From Poa pratensis (taxonomy: Eukaryota > Streptophyta > Magnoliopsida > Poales > Poaceae), in the NCBI GenBank assembly GCA_947311845.1, contig CAMZMU010000111.1, positions 13,708,006-13,772,005 on the forward strand: a stretch of 64,000 nt of DNA. The letters run 5' to 3'. The notes beneath the pieces were generated by a model. It made no database searches. It was not told where the DNA came from and was given only the letters and a program-made list of their open reading frames with translations. Below are positions 34,857-49,119 of this stretch, piece after piece (the stretch's first letter is position 1; every line of letters begins with the position of its first letter). Position numbers and translations under genes: made by a program.

Positions 34857-36016
34857 AGATGGCCTAAACTTTCTTCTTGGACTCCCAGCTGCAACCGTCT
34901 CGCAGTTTCACTCCAGGTGCTTGGCCATGGTGAACAGGGCGTCGTAACAGATTGGACGACGAGGAAGAAGATGGTGGCTGAGAGCATGGCCATGGTCGAA
35001 TGCAAGATTTGCTTCTTTGGATCTAACCAATTCTTTCATCGGTATATAAGTAGCTAGCACGCCCGGTGACGGAGGCAAGCTGCTGCTAGATCTGGGTGCC
35101 ACAGGGGCCAGCCAGCCGTAAGTGGGAGTCACCAGCGAATGGTGGAACGCCTAGATAGCTAAGTAGCTTGTTTAAACTTAGCTAATAAACCTTGTCCACA
35201 CGGTTCTGCTAATTTTAGGTTGTTTCTCGATCGCATCTTCAATCAATATTTAAATTTTGTTAATGGACCTCCATCGCATGCATGGTTTAAATCTTGCTAA
35301 CGACTAGTATTAGACAAATTTCTACAGTAGTATGATGCAAACAAATACTTACAGATGCCACATGGGCAACTAGCGAGAGCTACATCATGCTAAAAAGCCC
35401 CGCCGGTACATCAATTAGGCCTCGCTTGGTTCGTTGGAAAATAGGCCAAAACGGGGGTAGAAATTACGGACCTGTAAAGCTCCTCCTAAAATTCCGGCGA
35501 TGCAAGCTAACCTGTCGGAAAAAATTTCGGCTCCGTATTGTGTACAGACAATCCAATCGGGCCTTAGCGGTGTTTTTATTTCCCGAGTGAATATCAATTA
35601 GTATGATACGAGCACTAAGACGATCGAACGGGAGATGGGCTTCAAAAAGCCAATCTAGAAGGGTGTTGTTTGAAGATTGTAACATCTAGGTCATAGTTTT
35701 TGTACATTGTTATAAAGTTTGCAAAAGTAATTCAATTGTTTATTTGTCAGTAATGCTTCTATTGTGCTACTCTCATGGGTGATGCTGGTAAAGTGATGTT
35801 TTAACCACGTAAGGCAAAGTCATGCACTCTGCCAAACAGGTGGTGGCAAGTGCATGTCGCTACGTTTTTGTAGATAACTATCATCCTCATTTTCACATTG
35901 GGCATAGAAAAGTTTTAGTAACAATCAAATATTACTATCCTCACATTGTTCTCACTGAGTTTCTAGAGGAGCTTTTCAAGATGGTATAAAAGCACACGGA
36001 CCAGCGAGAGCGGTGA
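34857..36016. other. Spacer, no gene recognised
   Basis: The minus-strand frames near 34772-35132 continue from the hairpin arm (MAMLSATIFFLVVQS), but no family is recognisable. The remainder is AT-rich without structure I can name. Confidence 0.35.
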
Positions 36017-36384
36017 TTTGTCACCCGGGCTACATGTAGCCCGGTATTGTATTTATTTTTTTGTCGCTATTTTAAGTTTCCAAAAAATCGAGAAAAATAC
36101 TGGATATTGACAACGACTTGATCTATGTTTCTAAAAAGTTTCAACGCGAAATAGTTTATATTGCGCCCTACACGAAAATGACAAAATTTTGAGAGATTTT
36201 GAATCACCACCCAGATCTAGAAATTTGTCTTTTTTACACAGGATAAAATACTGAATGTTTCGCATTTCTTTTTTGCACACAGGCAGGAATCATCATTATC
36301 TACGTTTAGGATTTTTTTCAGAATTTTTTACAATTTAAAATTGCAGATTTTTAAATTTCAAAAAACCGTAGCCCAGGTGACAAA
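36017..36384. mobile_element. MITE-like element with TTTGTCACCCGGGCTAC ends
   Basis: The left end TTTGTCACCCGGGCTAC and right end GTAGCCCAGGTGACAAA are inverted repeats with one mismatch. The left end carries an extra palindrome CCGGGCTACATGTAGCCCGG. The 368-bp interior is AT-rich and non-coding. Its target duplication is unclear. Confidence 0.7.
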
Positions 36385-37019
36385 ACGACTTTAGGACGGA
36401 CCAGCATCATTTATTGTTACTCGCTCAGTCCGTAATTACACCGTGCCTCATGAAGCATGAGCATACGGACATCCAACTGCACAAAGAGAAAATCCCGGAG
36501 AATTGTATGGTTTCGATGCCGCTCAGACATTCCTCCACGAATTCCTACATAATGCTACAGAAACAGCGGTGCATTCAGCCCACAACGCTATTTTAGACGA
36601 GATGCTCTGATAGACACAACGAAGACAAGGCAGTTAAAAACCCAACGAAATAAGCAATAGCTTCTTGACACCTCAAAGAACATCGATCTCTTCTGGTCCA
36701 TGTTCAGGTGGAAGCAAACCGCCGCTCATCTATCTATATATCAAAGCGAACCCTTTAAGCTCTTCCCTCGCGCGCACACGTCGACAGATGCTACATAGAT
36801 GCACTTCTACAGTGCCTGAGTGTGTCCGCGCCGTCGATCTCCGATCGGACGTGCAGCGCGGCGTTTTTACGAAGAACAACCTGCGTTAACTGGAAATTGC
36901 GTCGCAGTCTCCTCCTTCCCACGTAGGTGGACCTGTCCGCAAATTGCAGAAAATGCAGGGACTTTCCTATAAAACGGCCCCACATCTCTCCTTCTACTTC
37001 CTCTCTCCAGCGCACCGCC
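36385..37019. other. Region upstream of the tandem duplication
   Basis: A TATA-like TATAAAA at 36968-36974 precedes a pyrimidine-rich stretch and the first copy of the duplicated unit, which looks like a plant core promoter. No complete gene follows. Confidence 0.35.
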
Positions 37020-39148
37020 GAGCTCACCGCCGCCGCCGACGCGCTCCACCGCCGCACCGCTGCTCCCCGCTCAGATTGAAGCCCAGAGCGAGCGCCGTCG
37101 CTCGCTCTCCCTCCTCGCCGAAGATCAGCTCCCGTAACGCCGCGTGCTCGCTGGAATCTTCCCCGCCGTGATCCATGGCCGCCGCCGCCTTCTTAGCTCG
37201 CCGCCGGCGGCTCCAGCAACCATATGGTCCGCCGCGCCACCCCTTCGGCTCCCCTGCACCTCCTCTGCCGAGACCACGCGATCTCAGGCCTGCACGCGTG
37301 CTCGAGTGCTCCATCGTGAGCTCTCGACGGCGCGGCCGCCGCCGGCGGGTGACGCCACATAGTGACGTCATCGCGGGCCCGAGCTGTCAGGTTTTTAAGA
37401 TTTCCAGAGATGATTTTTCGAATTATGGAAAGAAAAAAATGACATGTTGGGTCCTACCTGTCATAACTTTCACAATTATAATAATGAAAAAACTGGAAAT
37501 TGCAAAATTCAAATTTAACAAAATTTCAAACTATTGACACAAAAAATTGTATAAAAACAAAATAATAATAATAATAATAAACCGATCTTAACCGCGATAA
37601 TACATATATAATAGTTAATCACATAATAAAATACTAGAAATTGCAAAATTCATAACTTTTAAACTGTTATTCATGAAAATGTAAAAAATATGTAAAAAAA
37701 ATTAACAAATTTTCAAACTCTTCACATAGAAATTGTGTAAAAAAATAAATAAATAATAATACACCGATCTCTACCGTGATAATTTTCAGACAATAAATTC
37801 TTAACTTTTAATCTGTTATTCATGAAAAATGCAAATAATATACCAATAAATTTCAAATTTAACAAATTTTCACACCCTTTGCACAGAAATTGTATAAAAA
37901 CAAAATAATAATAATGATAAACCAAGATAATTTCCAAATAGTACTTAATCACATAATAAAATACTGGAAATTGCAAAGTTCATGTTATTCATGAAAATGC
38001 AAATAATATGCCAAAAAGTTTTAAATTTAACAAATTTTCAAACTCTTCACACAAAAATTGTATAAAAAATAATAATAATAATATGTCGAGCTCACCGCCG
38101 CCGCCGACGCGCTCCACCGCCGCACCGCTGCTCCCCGCTCAGATCGAAGCCCAGAGCGAGCTTCGTCGTCGCTCGCTCTCCCTCCTCGCCGAAGATCAGC
38201 TCCCGTAACGCCGCGTGCTCGCTGGAATCTTCCCCGCCGTGATCCATGGCCGCCGCCGCCTTCTTAGCTCGCCGCCGGCGGCTCCAGCAACCATATGGTC
38301 CGCCGCGCCACCCCTTCGGCTCCCCTGCACCTCCTCTGCCGAGACCGCGCGATCTCAGGCCTGCACGCGTGCTCGTGTGCTCCATCGTGAGCTCTCGACG
38401 GCAAGGCCGCCGCCAGCGGGTGACGCCACACAGTGACGTCATCGCGGGCTCGAGCTGTCAGGTTTTTAACATTTCCAGAGATGATTTTTCGAATTATGGA
38501 AGGAAAAAATGACATGTTGGGTCCTACCTGTCATAACTTTCACAATTATAATAATGAAAAAACTGGAAATTGCAAAATTCAAATTTAACAAATTTTCAAA
38601 CTATTGACACAAAAATTGTATAAAAACAAAATAATAATAATAATAATAATAATAATAAACCGATCTTAACCGCGATAATACATATATAATAGTTAATCAC
38701 ATAATAAAATACTAGAAATTGCAAAATTCATAACTTTTAAACTGTTATTCATGAAAATGTAAAAAAAAAATTAACAAATTTTCAAACTCTTCACATAGAA
38801 ATTGTGTAAAAAAAAAATACACCGATCTCTACCGCGATAATTTTCAGACAATAAATTCATAACTTTTAATCTGTTATTCATGAAAAATGCAAATAATATA
38901 CCAATAAATTTCAAATTTAACAAATTTTCACACCCTTTGCACAGAAATTGTATAAAAACAAAATAATAATAATGATAAACCAAGATAATTTCCAAATAGT
39001 ACTTAATCACATAATAAAATACTGGAAATTGCAAAGTTCATAAATTTCAATCTGTTATTCATGAAAATGCAAATAATATGCCAAAAAGTTTTAAATTGAA
39101 CAAATTTTCAAACTCTTCACACAAAAATTGTATAAATAATAATAATAA
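37020..39148 (+). repeat. Tandem duplication of a 1.07-kb unit
   Basis: Copy 1 runs 37020-38087 and copy 2 runs 38088-39148, both starting GAGCTCACCGCCGCCGCCGA. Each has a GC-rich head of about 400 bp followed by an AT-rich tail made of imperfect subrepeats (GTTATTCATGAAAATG, AAATTTTCAAACTCTTCACA) and AAT microsatellites. The copies differ by few substitutions and small indels. The head contains an ATG open frame (MAAAAFLARRRRLQQPYGPP) of 120 and 88 codons in the two copies. I recognise no family and frames stay open on both strands, so I do not call a gene. Confidence 0.9.
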
Positions 39149-40948
39149 TTTGATTAAATAATGCATTATTTCTAATTACTAACTCAAATTGAACATTTTA
39201 ATTTGGTACTTATTTAAATGTAATCTAAATGAACTGATTATAATTATAGAACGCAAATCAATAAATGTTCATTTCCACTCAGTATGGACATACATTAAAT
39301 ATTAACGAAAAAAAGAAATTTGTCAGTTCAATTCGCTAGATATTTGAAGATACTCCACACGACAAAATCCGACAAATTTCAACATTCCGAATCCTGACGG
39401 GTAAGAAATTATGCTCACTACGACTTTTTTCCATTGTATGCTCATTTTAATTGAGTCAACCTAACAAAGAAGTTCAAGGGAATTATGCATATAATATTTG
39501 TTTTCTTTTAACTATTCGTCAAACAATTTTTTGCAGCTCTACAAACTACTATTCATTCATGATGAAAAATGTTCGATGAAAGCCCTACAAAACTTCAAGA
39601 AAAATTTATTCCTTTTTGTGGGACATAATTTTTTTGTAATCTAAAAATAATTTGCTTTCATGCTACTTATATAATGGTAACCTACTCAGATCTTATGCTT
39701 CATAACTTTATTACAATTTCCTTTAACTGTAAATGTATAGATTTATTGATGCTTAGGAGATGTTTTAGAGATGTTCGATTTAATCCAATCAAGTTCCAGA
39801 GGAAATTAATTCATTTTCATTCTATGTTTATTTTGTAAGATGGAAGATGCTAAAAAAAATATATTACTTTATTGGACACTAAAATATTTCTGTTCACACC
39901 CTATGCAAGCTGCTTATATCAAAGTTCGTTCTTGATTTCTTTACATGAAATTTCTCTTATTGTTAACACTTTATGTAGCTTAACTAAAGTTTACCACAAA
40001 AGGTCTAAATTCAGTGACTCTTTCTAATCCAACTCCGACAGTGCTTTAAGACCTAAGCTGACTGTAGCGAACAATAATTTTTTTGAGAATACATTTCAAT
40101 ACCATTAATTTGTCATATCATCCATACTAAATGCAGTGCACTGACGTCGTATGTTGATTACTCTTTTTCTTTTCCGATGTTTAGTTTTTATCGATGGAAC
40201 ACGAATCCGAAGTTGGTTCTGATAACACCAAAGATCCATATTTCGTTGTGAACGAACAACCGGAAAATTATATCAACATGATCACAAAAATACATGCTAA
40301 CTAACTACGGCATACGATCAAAAATCCAAACTTAAATATTTTTAAATTTCAATTGCCTTTCAAATCTGAGCATTAACAAACAAAAAATATATCAACATGA
40401 AGACAAAAATAAAGACTGACTGTCTACAACATATGATCAAAAAATCAAATTTGAATATTTTGAAGATTTAAATGTCCTTCAAATCTGAATATTTCAAAAT
40501 TTGAACGCCTTTCAAGTCTGATCATTTTACTAACGTAAAAAGAAATCAAATCTGGAAAACTTCCCAATTTGAACATTTTCCGAAATCTGAACAATTTTGA
40601 ACATAACCTCTCTTTGCATTTCAATAATTTCAAATTTCCACACTTTTTAAATAAGGACATTTCCAAATTTTAATTTGACCACAAAATTTTCCTAGTACTG
40701 TATCAAAACTTACCTAGAAAGGACGTCTGAGAGCTAAAAGAACAATAGACTTGTCGACAGTTGACATGGAAACACTCCAGTTTAAATCCGATACAAGCCT
40801 AATTTACACGGGGGGGACACCCCCACCCTCACAGTTTTCTTGGTGGTAGTTTCACGTCCTTCTAGGTTTACCTTGCTTTTCAAAATTTCTCTCTATACAA
40901 AGAAAGAATGGACCATACTCCCCCACAGTTTTCCACAGCCAATTAGAA
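39149..40948. other. AT-rich spacer with short tandem repeats
   Basis: Between about 40270 and 40500 a unit of about 118 bp (ATCAACATGA.CACAAAAATA ... CCTTTCAAATCTGA) occurs twice in imperfect form. No gene is seen; the end holds the 3' flank of the VARICOSE-like gene. Confidence 0.45.
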
Positions 40949-43900
40949 TCACTTGTAGCTGAGCAGAACTGAGTTTATGACATGCATGAGCAAGCGGAGA
41001 TTGCTGCTATCTGTTGGATTGGTGGTGGGGAGTGACCGGTGGTGAGCCAATTTGGAGTAAACTTGCTCAAAGATAGGCCTCACGTGTGCGGCGATGACCT
41101 GGTCAGTGGGGTTGATTGCCATAGCAACATCTGTCATCCATTGACATTTCCGGGATGTCTCGGTGTAAATGTCAACTGCTAGCTGCTGTAGTAGGGCTAG
41201 AAGAACTCCCTGGTTTAGAGGGACTGGGGCCATCGAACATAATGCACGCAAATCAACCTGTACAACAGGGTACAGCTATCACAAATCCAACACAGGCTAT
41301 TCCAGTAATGAGAAAGGTAATGAACAAGGGTCATATAGCTCTGTATTAGTTGAATAACAAAAGAGGGAGGAATATACCTGAGAGCATAACCAAGACACGA
41401 TTGACACATCACTTCTTTGCAGCGCCACTGTAAAAGCCTCGTCAAATTTGCGTTCAGATATCAGTCTTCCCAGCTCCTTCATCGGGTCCAAAGGAGCCTC
41501 AACCTGACAAAATGCAAGGCACACAAAAATTATATGTACACTCTTAATATCATTTACCATACTATACCTAAGACGGGAAAATAAGACTGAAGACCCATCC
41601 TCATACCAACTAGGCATGTGGACCCAGCTAAACACTACTGCATCAAAAGGCTTAGACAGGTCCTCGCAGATTATTTTATACATAAACAATAAGCATAGAA
41701 AGAACCATCATGGAAAATCAGAAGATTTCAGCACCTCTGGGGGACCAGTGATAGGGCCATTGTTGGGCTGCAAACCATTCGGATTTTGCACATTGGCATT
41801 CTCAGATGTGACCAATGCCAATAGTTTGCGATGACCATCAAGTAACTCTGATGTAAGACTCTGGGTGATTGACGATGCAGAAGTGATAGTCTCCTGAAAA
41901 TAATTATATAAAACGTTTCACTTTTATTACTATACAATTGGAAAGAAAAAGAGCATACTTTTAACATACTAATTCCTGCCATTCCAAATACAAATATAAA
42001 AGTATAAAACATATCATTGCAAAGAGAAGTACAAAAAGGTAGTTTTGCAATGTTACCTTCAAAGTGAGCACCAATGGAGTATGTGCTGCCTCAACCTGCT
42101 GCTGAATAGCAACAGCGTGCTCAGACATTCCTTTCTGGAATGCACTATCTACTTGCTCAAACATTGTCTTACATGATTGTTCAAATGCTGGAACAAGCAA
42201 TGATTCTAAGCTGGCGCGTAAAACATCCTGCATGCATCCATTTTAAAAAAACATTAGTACATGTAGCAAAGCTAAGAACAAATTGACTTAACAGCAAACT
42301 TTGTATATGGATGAATAACTTAAGTAATCTACTGAGACACAAACATCGGATAAATAAATCAAGAGTAACATGTGACATGACATATCAGAGCTGCTAGGCT
42401 ACCGTCTATAAGAACAAATTCCAAGAGGATACATACCTGAAGAATCTGCTTTACAGATGTATTAAATTGCAGTTGGATTTGCCTAGCAACTGTAGCTTCA
42501 AGTTTTGCAGTAACAGACTTGTCCAGCTGATTGACCACCTTGTCACCCACCGCTTTCTAAAAGCAAACAGTCAACAAGAGCAAGGGTGACAAAATCAAGA
42601 ATAACAAATACAACAGGAAGCTAAGCACAACCTGAACTGAATCGGCAATGATAGAGCCCAAGGACTTCTCAATAATAGGTGTCATTGTCCGTGTAACAGA
42701 AGGTCCAAGTGAAGAAAGTTCTTTCTTTAGTGACTTGTCCAACATAGCAGGAAGGTCCTTGCTTATTGAACTTGTGATGAGAGTGGTCATTTGCTGCATT
42801 CGTTCCCTTTCAGCCTTTTCACGTTTGTTGTTCTCCTCCAGGAAACGAGCCCACAAGGCATCAATGCTAGCCTTGATAGATTTCTCCATGGTACGGCCTA
42901 GCGAAGTCTCAATTCTTTTGCCTTCCTTTGCAATGGGAGCAATAACAACAGTAGTTAGCTGTTTTTGCATGTCCTTCTGCATGGCTATTAGCTGCAAGAC
43001 ACATGAGCACACCGTAAATAAACTGAAAGTTCTTGCTCACATAATGTCCTTCCAACATTGATCCGATAGTCATAGAGTCAACACATAAGAGACAACTCTG
43101 ATTTCCCAGTGGCAAGTCTAACAACCGGTCAACTATCAGTTACTCTCGAGTTCCAGCCAAAACATTATGCACATCTAAAAAATAAAGCTTATATGCAAAT
43201 GGAACTGACATGTAAGAATATTTTGGACATGTTAAGCTCAAGCTTAAGCTTGTATGCTCTAAATAAGCCCAATCCGGTGCAAAAGAAAACAAGGTCCATT
43301 CCAGCTTGTATGCTACATGTTACAGTAAGTCAGTAACAGGTATGATCCTCCTAAGAGAGTTAAATGATCCATTAACAAAAATTTCCAGGGAAATGAATGT
43401 TCGGCCAAAACTTCTGGTCTCAAATAACTCCAAAATGCTTATATAGCACACATACATCGAGATTTAGTTACGTTTTCAAGTTCTACAAAAGCTAAGACCA
43501 CGCATGTACACAATTTATGAAGTTCATAATAAGTATTTTAGTAATGTTTTCAAGTGCTATGAAAGCTAAGATGGCATGCCACACCATCTAGAAAGTCCAT
43601 CTAACACGAAACTAGTTGAGTAAGATCTAAGTAACATCCAATATTGACAGTGCAGTCCACCAAAGTTACTCCAAAGTGCACGGATAATAGAGTGGTTTAA
43701 AGTTAATCCAAAGTGCACAGATAATAGTGGTTTAATGGGAAGATCACCTGTTGAAGCATGCCTTGCATATCAGCAATTTCTGAAGAGGAATGAATAGGTG
43801 GGTATGCACTGCTGACAGGTTCGTTTGAAAACTCAGTTGAGTTAAATGCACTTGTAGAAGGAGATGATTGACCAGATGCTTGTAGATGAAGAACCTTCTC

Positions 43901-46900
43901 CTTGGTAGATGGTTGCTCCCTAGACGCAGAGTAATCACTTCTGCCAGGCATTTCCACACTTCTGTTTGAAACATTTTCTCCAGCAGCACCAATATCGTCA
44001 GGAACCAGTCTATCTGATGGTGGCCGTGATTCTTCGACACTATACTTATCAGTTGTTACTGAACGCTCACTTACCATTTCAACAGTTTGCTCCAACAAAT
44101 TTTGTGCTTTCTCTGAGCTCTCACAAACAGCTTGGGCTTCCTTGACAGCTTCATGTTCCAGATCCTGACCAGATTTACTTCCATCGACATGTTTTGCTTC
44201 TACTTCTGTAATACGAGGGCTAATAACAGAGCCATCCTGGATTTTTGCGCCATCAGATTTAGGGACCTGATTGCTTTCAGCAGTAGATAGAGCGCCTGAT
44301 ATAATTTCAGATGGAGTTATGAGATGAGTAGCATTTCCTCCTACCTTAAACATCATGCGAGGATTTGGAAGCATTTTAACATCACTGTGACTGTCTCTTA
44401 ATTCATCCTTTCCAAAACTGTCCTTTGGCATGGGTGTATCTTGCCTGGTCAAGGGAAGTGGCTTTGGCATGGGTGTATCTTGCCTAGTCAAGGCAACTGG
44501 CTCCATGCTTCGGTTTGTCGAATAATCAAACACTGATTGGTCTTTGTCACAATTGCCTACTGATGGTCCTGATCCAGTAAGATCCGTGTCTGATGCAGGA
44601 GGGGCAGACGGAAGATGAGGAGAACCATCACTTTCTGTGTATGCAAGTGGTTGAGCTGATGGTTTATGATCATATTCTGCAGATAAATCACAAGAAAAAA
44701 CTCTTAACTAACTGAAGCAATCGAATGGTTTATGATCATAGCTGTTTTACCTGTAGTCTGATCAAAAGTTGATTGTTTACTCGATGCACCCACGGTATAA
44801 GAATCGGTAAAGCTTGTCCCCGTGGATGACTCTGCTCCTACCACTTCCAGAGGTGTATCGTGAACACGAGAAGCTGGGTCTCTTCCAAGTCCAGCAGCAT
44901 CAGATGTAGGAGGCGAACAAAGTGATAACTCCAGCCCATACTGCTGGATGGCCATTGTTTGCACACAATAGACTTGAACTACCTGCTCACCATCAGGTTG
45001 GCTTTCATGTGTACCAGTGAGACTTAGAATAGGCATCGCGACTGTAAAATCTGCTATATAATCCAAGCGGGTAGAAGCAGGGTCTGGGCCATACTCAACA
45101 TGCACAGCATAAATAGCATTCTTCTTAGCATTCGCAAGTAAAATAATGCTTGCTTGAGGCAGTACTGCAACTTGGTTGAAAAATGCCTCCTCGACCTTAG
45201 GTTCCAGAGAACTAACAAGTTCCAAGGTCTGCGTGCAATTCCAAGTCTCAGAGTCGCTTGGAAACAGCCAGCCTTCTTCATTGGTAGAAGCCCAAATTTT
45301 AATTTCTCGGTTTAGAGGACCCTGCAGCATTAAGGACCAGAAGAGCATGTAAGATGTTTAACATAATACAAAATGCAGTCAATTATTCTGTTTGTCAGAA
45401 GATTACAAGAGCAAAATCACATTTTGATCGTTTCTAACAGCAGTGGAATATCTACAAAGAAAATTATCTCTCGTTTCAACATTGTATATATGAATCTAGC
45501 ATTTCACAGTTTATCTAAACCGTGAGCAGTCTTTGCCTCTTCGGCCCTTCACAATTGTATGTAAATACTGCTTTGTTTAGTTCTGTAATCAAATTCAAGC
45601 AGTATAAGCACCTTATAGTTCAATTTTAACTGAGGCAGACGATAGATAACTAGATATCAATCTGTAATTGTGTTTTGTAGATGTGATGTTGTACGGACTC
45701 GACGCCGACGCACAAGATATGTACCCACCAATTTTCTGGCACAATGGTAGGTAGATTCAAACTCATGGATAAAGCATTTGGCCCGTGATAGGTCTTCTAC
45801 TAGAAGTTGAGCAAGATAGCCCCAGAGAAGTGTGTGCTTCTAAAAGGGAGGTAAAATGGCACAAATAGAGTAATCTGTGTAAGAGTGCTTACTGCGGTGA
45901 TGAGATTTATATGATGTGGGCGCTCAGGTGCTGTAAGAAAGGCAACTGAGTAAACAGCTTGACCATCATGTGGCTTCAGGATCGATAAAGGCGCTGACTT
46001 ACGATCATCCCAAACCTTTACCTGCAAAATAAAACAATATAATTCAGAGATGTGCTTCGTAAGGATGATTAGCAATTCTCTAGGTTATTATATCTAACTG
46101 GAAAAAGACAGACCAACTAAGTCATGAAACTGCTACCAGCCTCATTTGTGCTTAAGCAGCAGATGTTAGTTTCCAGCCAACTAGTAGTACTAACCAGACA
46201 GCATCCGACTTTTCAGCACAGGACACTACGGACAGCTTATAATCATCCAATCAAGAGTTGTGCACATAGCAGGTGAAATGTACTTCATAGTTTTTCAATA
46301 CACTGATAATAGTTTTATATAAGGTAAATATTGCTTTCTGATACAAAAGAATGGCATAAATGCAGCCAAAACCATCAAATCAAGGGGGTAACAGTCCAGA
46401 CAACAGATTGGCTAGACATAGGTAGACAAATGAAAATACTTAACTCTGCAAGCCTATTGCTGAAAAATCAGTCACATATCAATGGTTGTCCATATTATTA
46501 TTTATTCAGTGAAGTGAAAGCTCAGAAAACTAGAATGCAATTGACATATTCCAGCACAGGTTTCTAAATATACAGTTTTCAGAAATATTTTTCTCTGGAT
46601 TCTCTGGGAATTCCAAGCTTACAAATAAACAGGAGGGAATTTGATACAAACCGTGCCATCTTTTGATCCTGAAGCCAGTCGGGTAGTCATCCACTGAGAT
46701 ATGGACAAATCTGTCACGTCACCATCATGTTTACCAACTAAGCGTACACCATCAATCAGCTCATCAAGATGGCATTTAACAGGATCTTCCACATTGAAGT
46801 CTCTTCCCTTTCCCACTTTAGTCGTGTCTATTCTTAGGACACAATTTCTGATTCCAACAAACAGAAGTTCCTGTAAGATAAAGTGCAACTACATTAGTAA

Positions 46901-48842
46901 GTCGACATGCAAACCTAGCTTGGTGGCAACTGCGATGTAAATAATGCCTTACTTGCTTATGAGAGTGCCAACAGATCCTTGGATGGTAAGCTTCGGCATC
47001 ACCTACAATCTGTATGGCGACTTCTATTTTTCCTGAAATTTGTGGTTTATTTTCTTCATCGGGTCCCTCGTCAATCCTCCACACGTAAATCCGTCCATCT
47101 ACGCTCGCGCTGCAGCAGAAGCAACCAAGTTAGCATATATGGCCCACAAAAATATTTAAGAATGTGGAAAAGAATTTGATATTTTCATAGTAAATACTTA
47201 AGAGGCACCTCGCAACAATGTTAATTATGTGCTCTCCAAAGGAGAGTGGAGATCACTTTTTGTTCTGCCATTAAATAGGAACATTATGAACAAATACAGA
47301 TTATTTTATTGTTCCATGCACAGTACCTTGCTAAACGATGGACGTCGTCAGCAAAGAAAGCCATGTCCGTGACCCTCTGCAGAAAAACAAAACACAAGGC
47401 ATAAGAAACAAATGCACTTCCATACACCAAGTAAAATTCACAGCCACGTGAAAATGAGGAATGCATGTACATATAAAGAGGAAAATTAACAATATTGCCA
47501 TGAGAAATCCTAATTCCCTTCCTTGAGCGAACATAACTGGTGAAAATGAGAACACAAACTAACCACCACACAGTAATGGCTAGTAATACTTCCATGGGTG
47601 CCATGCCATAAGATGTGTGATTCGTTCCTTAACAATCTAGCGAACATGAAATCCAAATTAACATGTCTGTTGCTACATAGTTTAGTTATTTGATCAACCT
47701 CATCATGGCGTCAAGTGCAAATAATAATGTACTCCCTCCGTTTTCAAATATAAGATGTTTTAGCCATTTTTCACATTCTTATGTGTCTACATGTATCTAG
47801 ACATGTTTTAGTGTCTACCTTGCTCATTTTAGTGTGAATCTAGTAAACATGCGCAACACCTAAAACATCTTATATTTAGAAATGGAGGGAGTATCACAAG
47901 TAGAAAAAACAAAGTTGTTTTGGAATAATCATGCATGAGAGCGAGCCGTGAACATAATATCTACGGATGACCGCACTAGAAAGGGTAAAATATCTAACTG
48001 AATGTTATTTAAGCAATCTAGCTTATGCACAATGCAATAACTTCACTTCCAATTTTTCAAACATTTTGCCTTAGCTGAACACCACATGCGTCATTAGTAC
48101 CCAACGATTCAATTTCTCAAATGAACATTTCAACACCAGAAGTAACCGATGAAAATAGAACATATACCTGTGTATGGCCACGGAGCAGTGAGCGTAGCGC
48201 GGTGTTGATGTTTAGCACGCGGATGTTCCCCATCTTGAGCCCATACACGATGTAGGTCCTGTTTACGGCGATTTGCCTGCCCAGCACGAGGCCTGGGTCT
48301 GACGTGTACTTGGTGATCGGCGTCACCTCCAGCTGCGGCGGCTGCGCCTCCCCAGGCAGCCTGGAGTCAACGTTGTGCACCGCTTTGTCCCCGCCACCCA
48401 GAAGCCTCCCCCTCGGCACCTTGCTGCTGGTAGTGCTCAGCATCCTCGCCGGGGGCGCGGATGGCATCACTGGGAGCGGCGTGGCGGCGAACTCTGACGA
48501 CGGCGGGGGCATAGAAACCGCGGACTCGAGGTGGCCCGAGCCGGCGTTGCCGAGCAGCTGCATGAGGCGAGCGCCGGGGTTGGCGCCAGAGGCGGCGATG
48601 GGGTTAGCGCCGCCCGGGTTGGGGTTTGCGCTTGGGTTAGGCATGGCGTAGGAGATTACTGGGCGGGGCATGGGGGGATGGGGATCCTGCGCGTAGAGGG
48701 GGTGGGGGTAGGGGGCGTGGTGGAAGGTTGGGGTGGCCGGGGGATAGGAGTAGGGGCCGGACGGCGGCGGCGGCGGGCCGGCGACGCCGGGGAACATGGG
48801 CGCGGCGGGGTTGGGAGGAGGCGGCCTGAAGAGCATGGCCAT
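40949..48842 (-). CDS. VCS: VARICOSE / EDC4-like mRNA-decapping scaffold, 13 coding exons
   Basis: This is the scaffold of the cytoplasmic mRNA decapping complex (with DCP1, DCP2) in P-bodies. The exons are 48168-48842, 47327-47376, 46953-47109, 46652-46870, 45893-46021, 44751-45321, 43748-44676, 42632-42991, 42437-42556, 42057-42227, 41735-41893, 41378-41503 and 40949-41257. They total 3975 nt, or 1324 residues, with GT-AG borders. A Pro-rich N-terminus (to about 130) precedes a WD40 region at about 170-470 ([52 protein letters not shown]). A Ser-rich linker at about 550-900 contains a duplicated [12 protein letters not shown]. The helical C-terminus begins [20 protein letters not shown] and ends [13 protein letters not shown]. 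The family N-terminus [15 protein letters not shown] is encoded at 48892 in another frame. One lost base between it and 48842 probably hides the true start. Confidence 0.93.
47732..47891. mobile_element. Stowaway MITE in intron 1 of the VARICOSE gene
   Basis: CTCCCTCCGTTTTCAAATAT and its reverse complement ATATTTAGAAATGGAGGGAG bound a 160-bp AT-rich fold-back element. TA lies on both sides (47730-47731, 47892-47893). Confidence 0.9.
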
Positions 48843-48892
48843 CTCGAAGGGGGATTGGGGTTGGGATTAGGGTTTCCGGCTGGAGACGCCAT

Positions 48893-49075
48893 GGGAGGCG
48901 GCAGTGGAGTAGTAGATCTGGAAAAGTGGGGGAGGAGGAGGATGAGTTGGAGGTGCGACGAAGCAGTAGTGCAGGTCGAGGTGGAGGCGGTGATTGACTG
49001 ACTGTTTTCTCGCTGTTGCGCCCCCCACATTTCGCTTTATTTTGACGACGATCATGAGAGATCAATGCTTCAATA
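48893..49075 (-). promoter_or_regulatory. 5'UTR and proximal promoter of the VARICOSE gene, duplicated at 63180-63345
   Basis: On the minus strand it contains CACTTTTCCAGATCTACTAC just before the MASPAG start and GCGCCCCCCACATTTCGC further up. Both have close counterparts upstream of the RPB4-like gene (CACTTCTCCAGATCTACTCC; ACGCCCCCATAATTTGC). Identity is visible by eye over roughly 150 bp. The transcription start itself cannot be placed. Confidence 0.55.
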
Positions 49076-49106
49076 CCGTCATTTTATTTTATTTTATTTT
49101 CTGTTT

Positions 49107-49119
49107 GAACTGGCTACTT
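49107..49119 (+). repeat. 13-bp target duplication of a small retroposon, left
   Basis: GAACTGGCTACTT, exactly repeated at 49446-49458. Confidence 0.88.

Noticed and set aside
36791..38442. Arg/Gly-rich frames of 60-116 codons on both strands of the tandem duplication
   Set aside because: Simultaneously open frames on both strands reflect GC bias; no domain, splice pattern or codon evidence decides for a gene.
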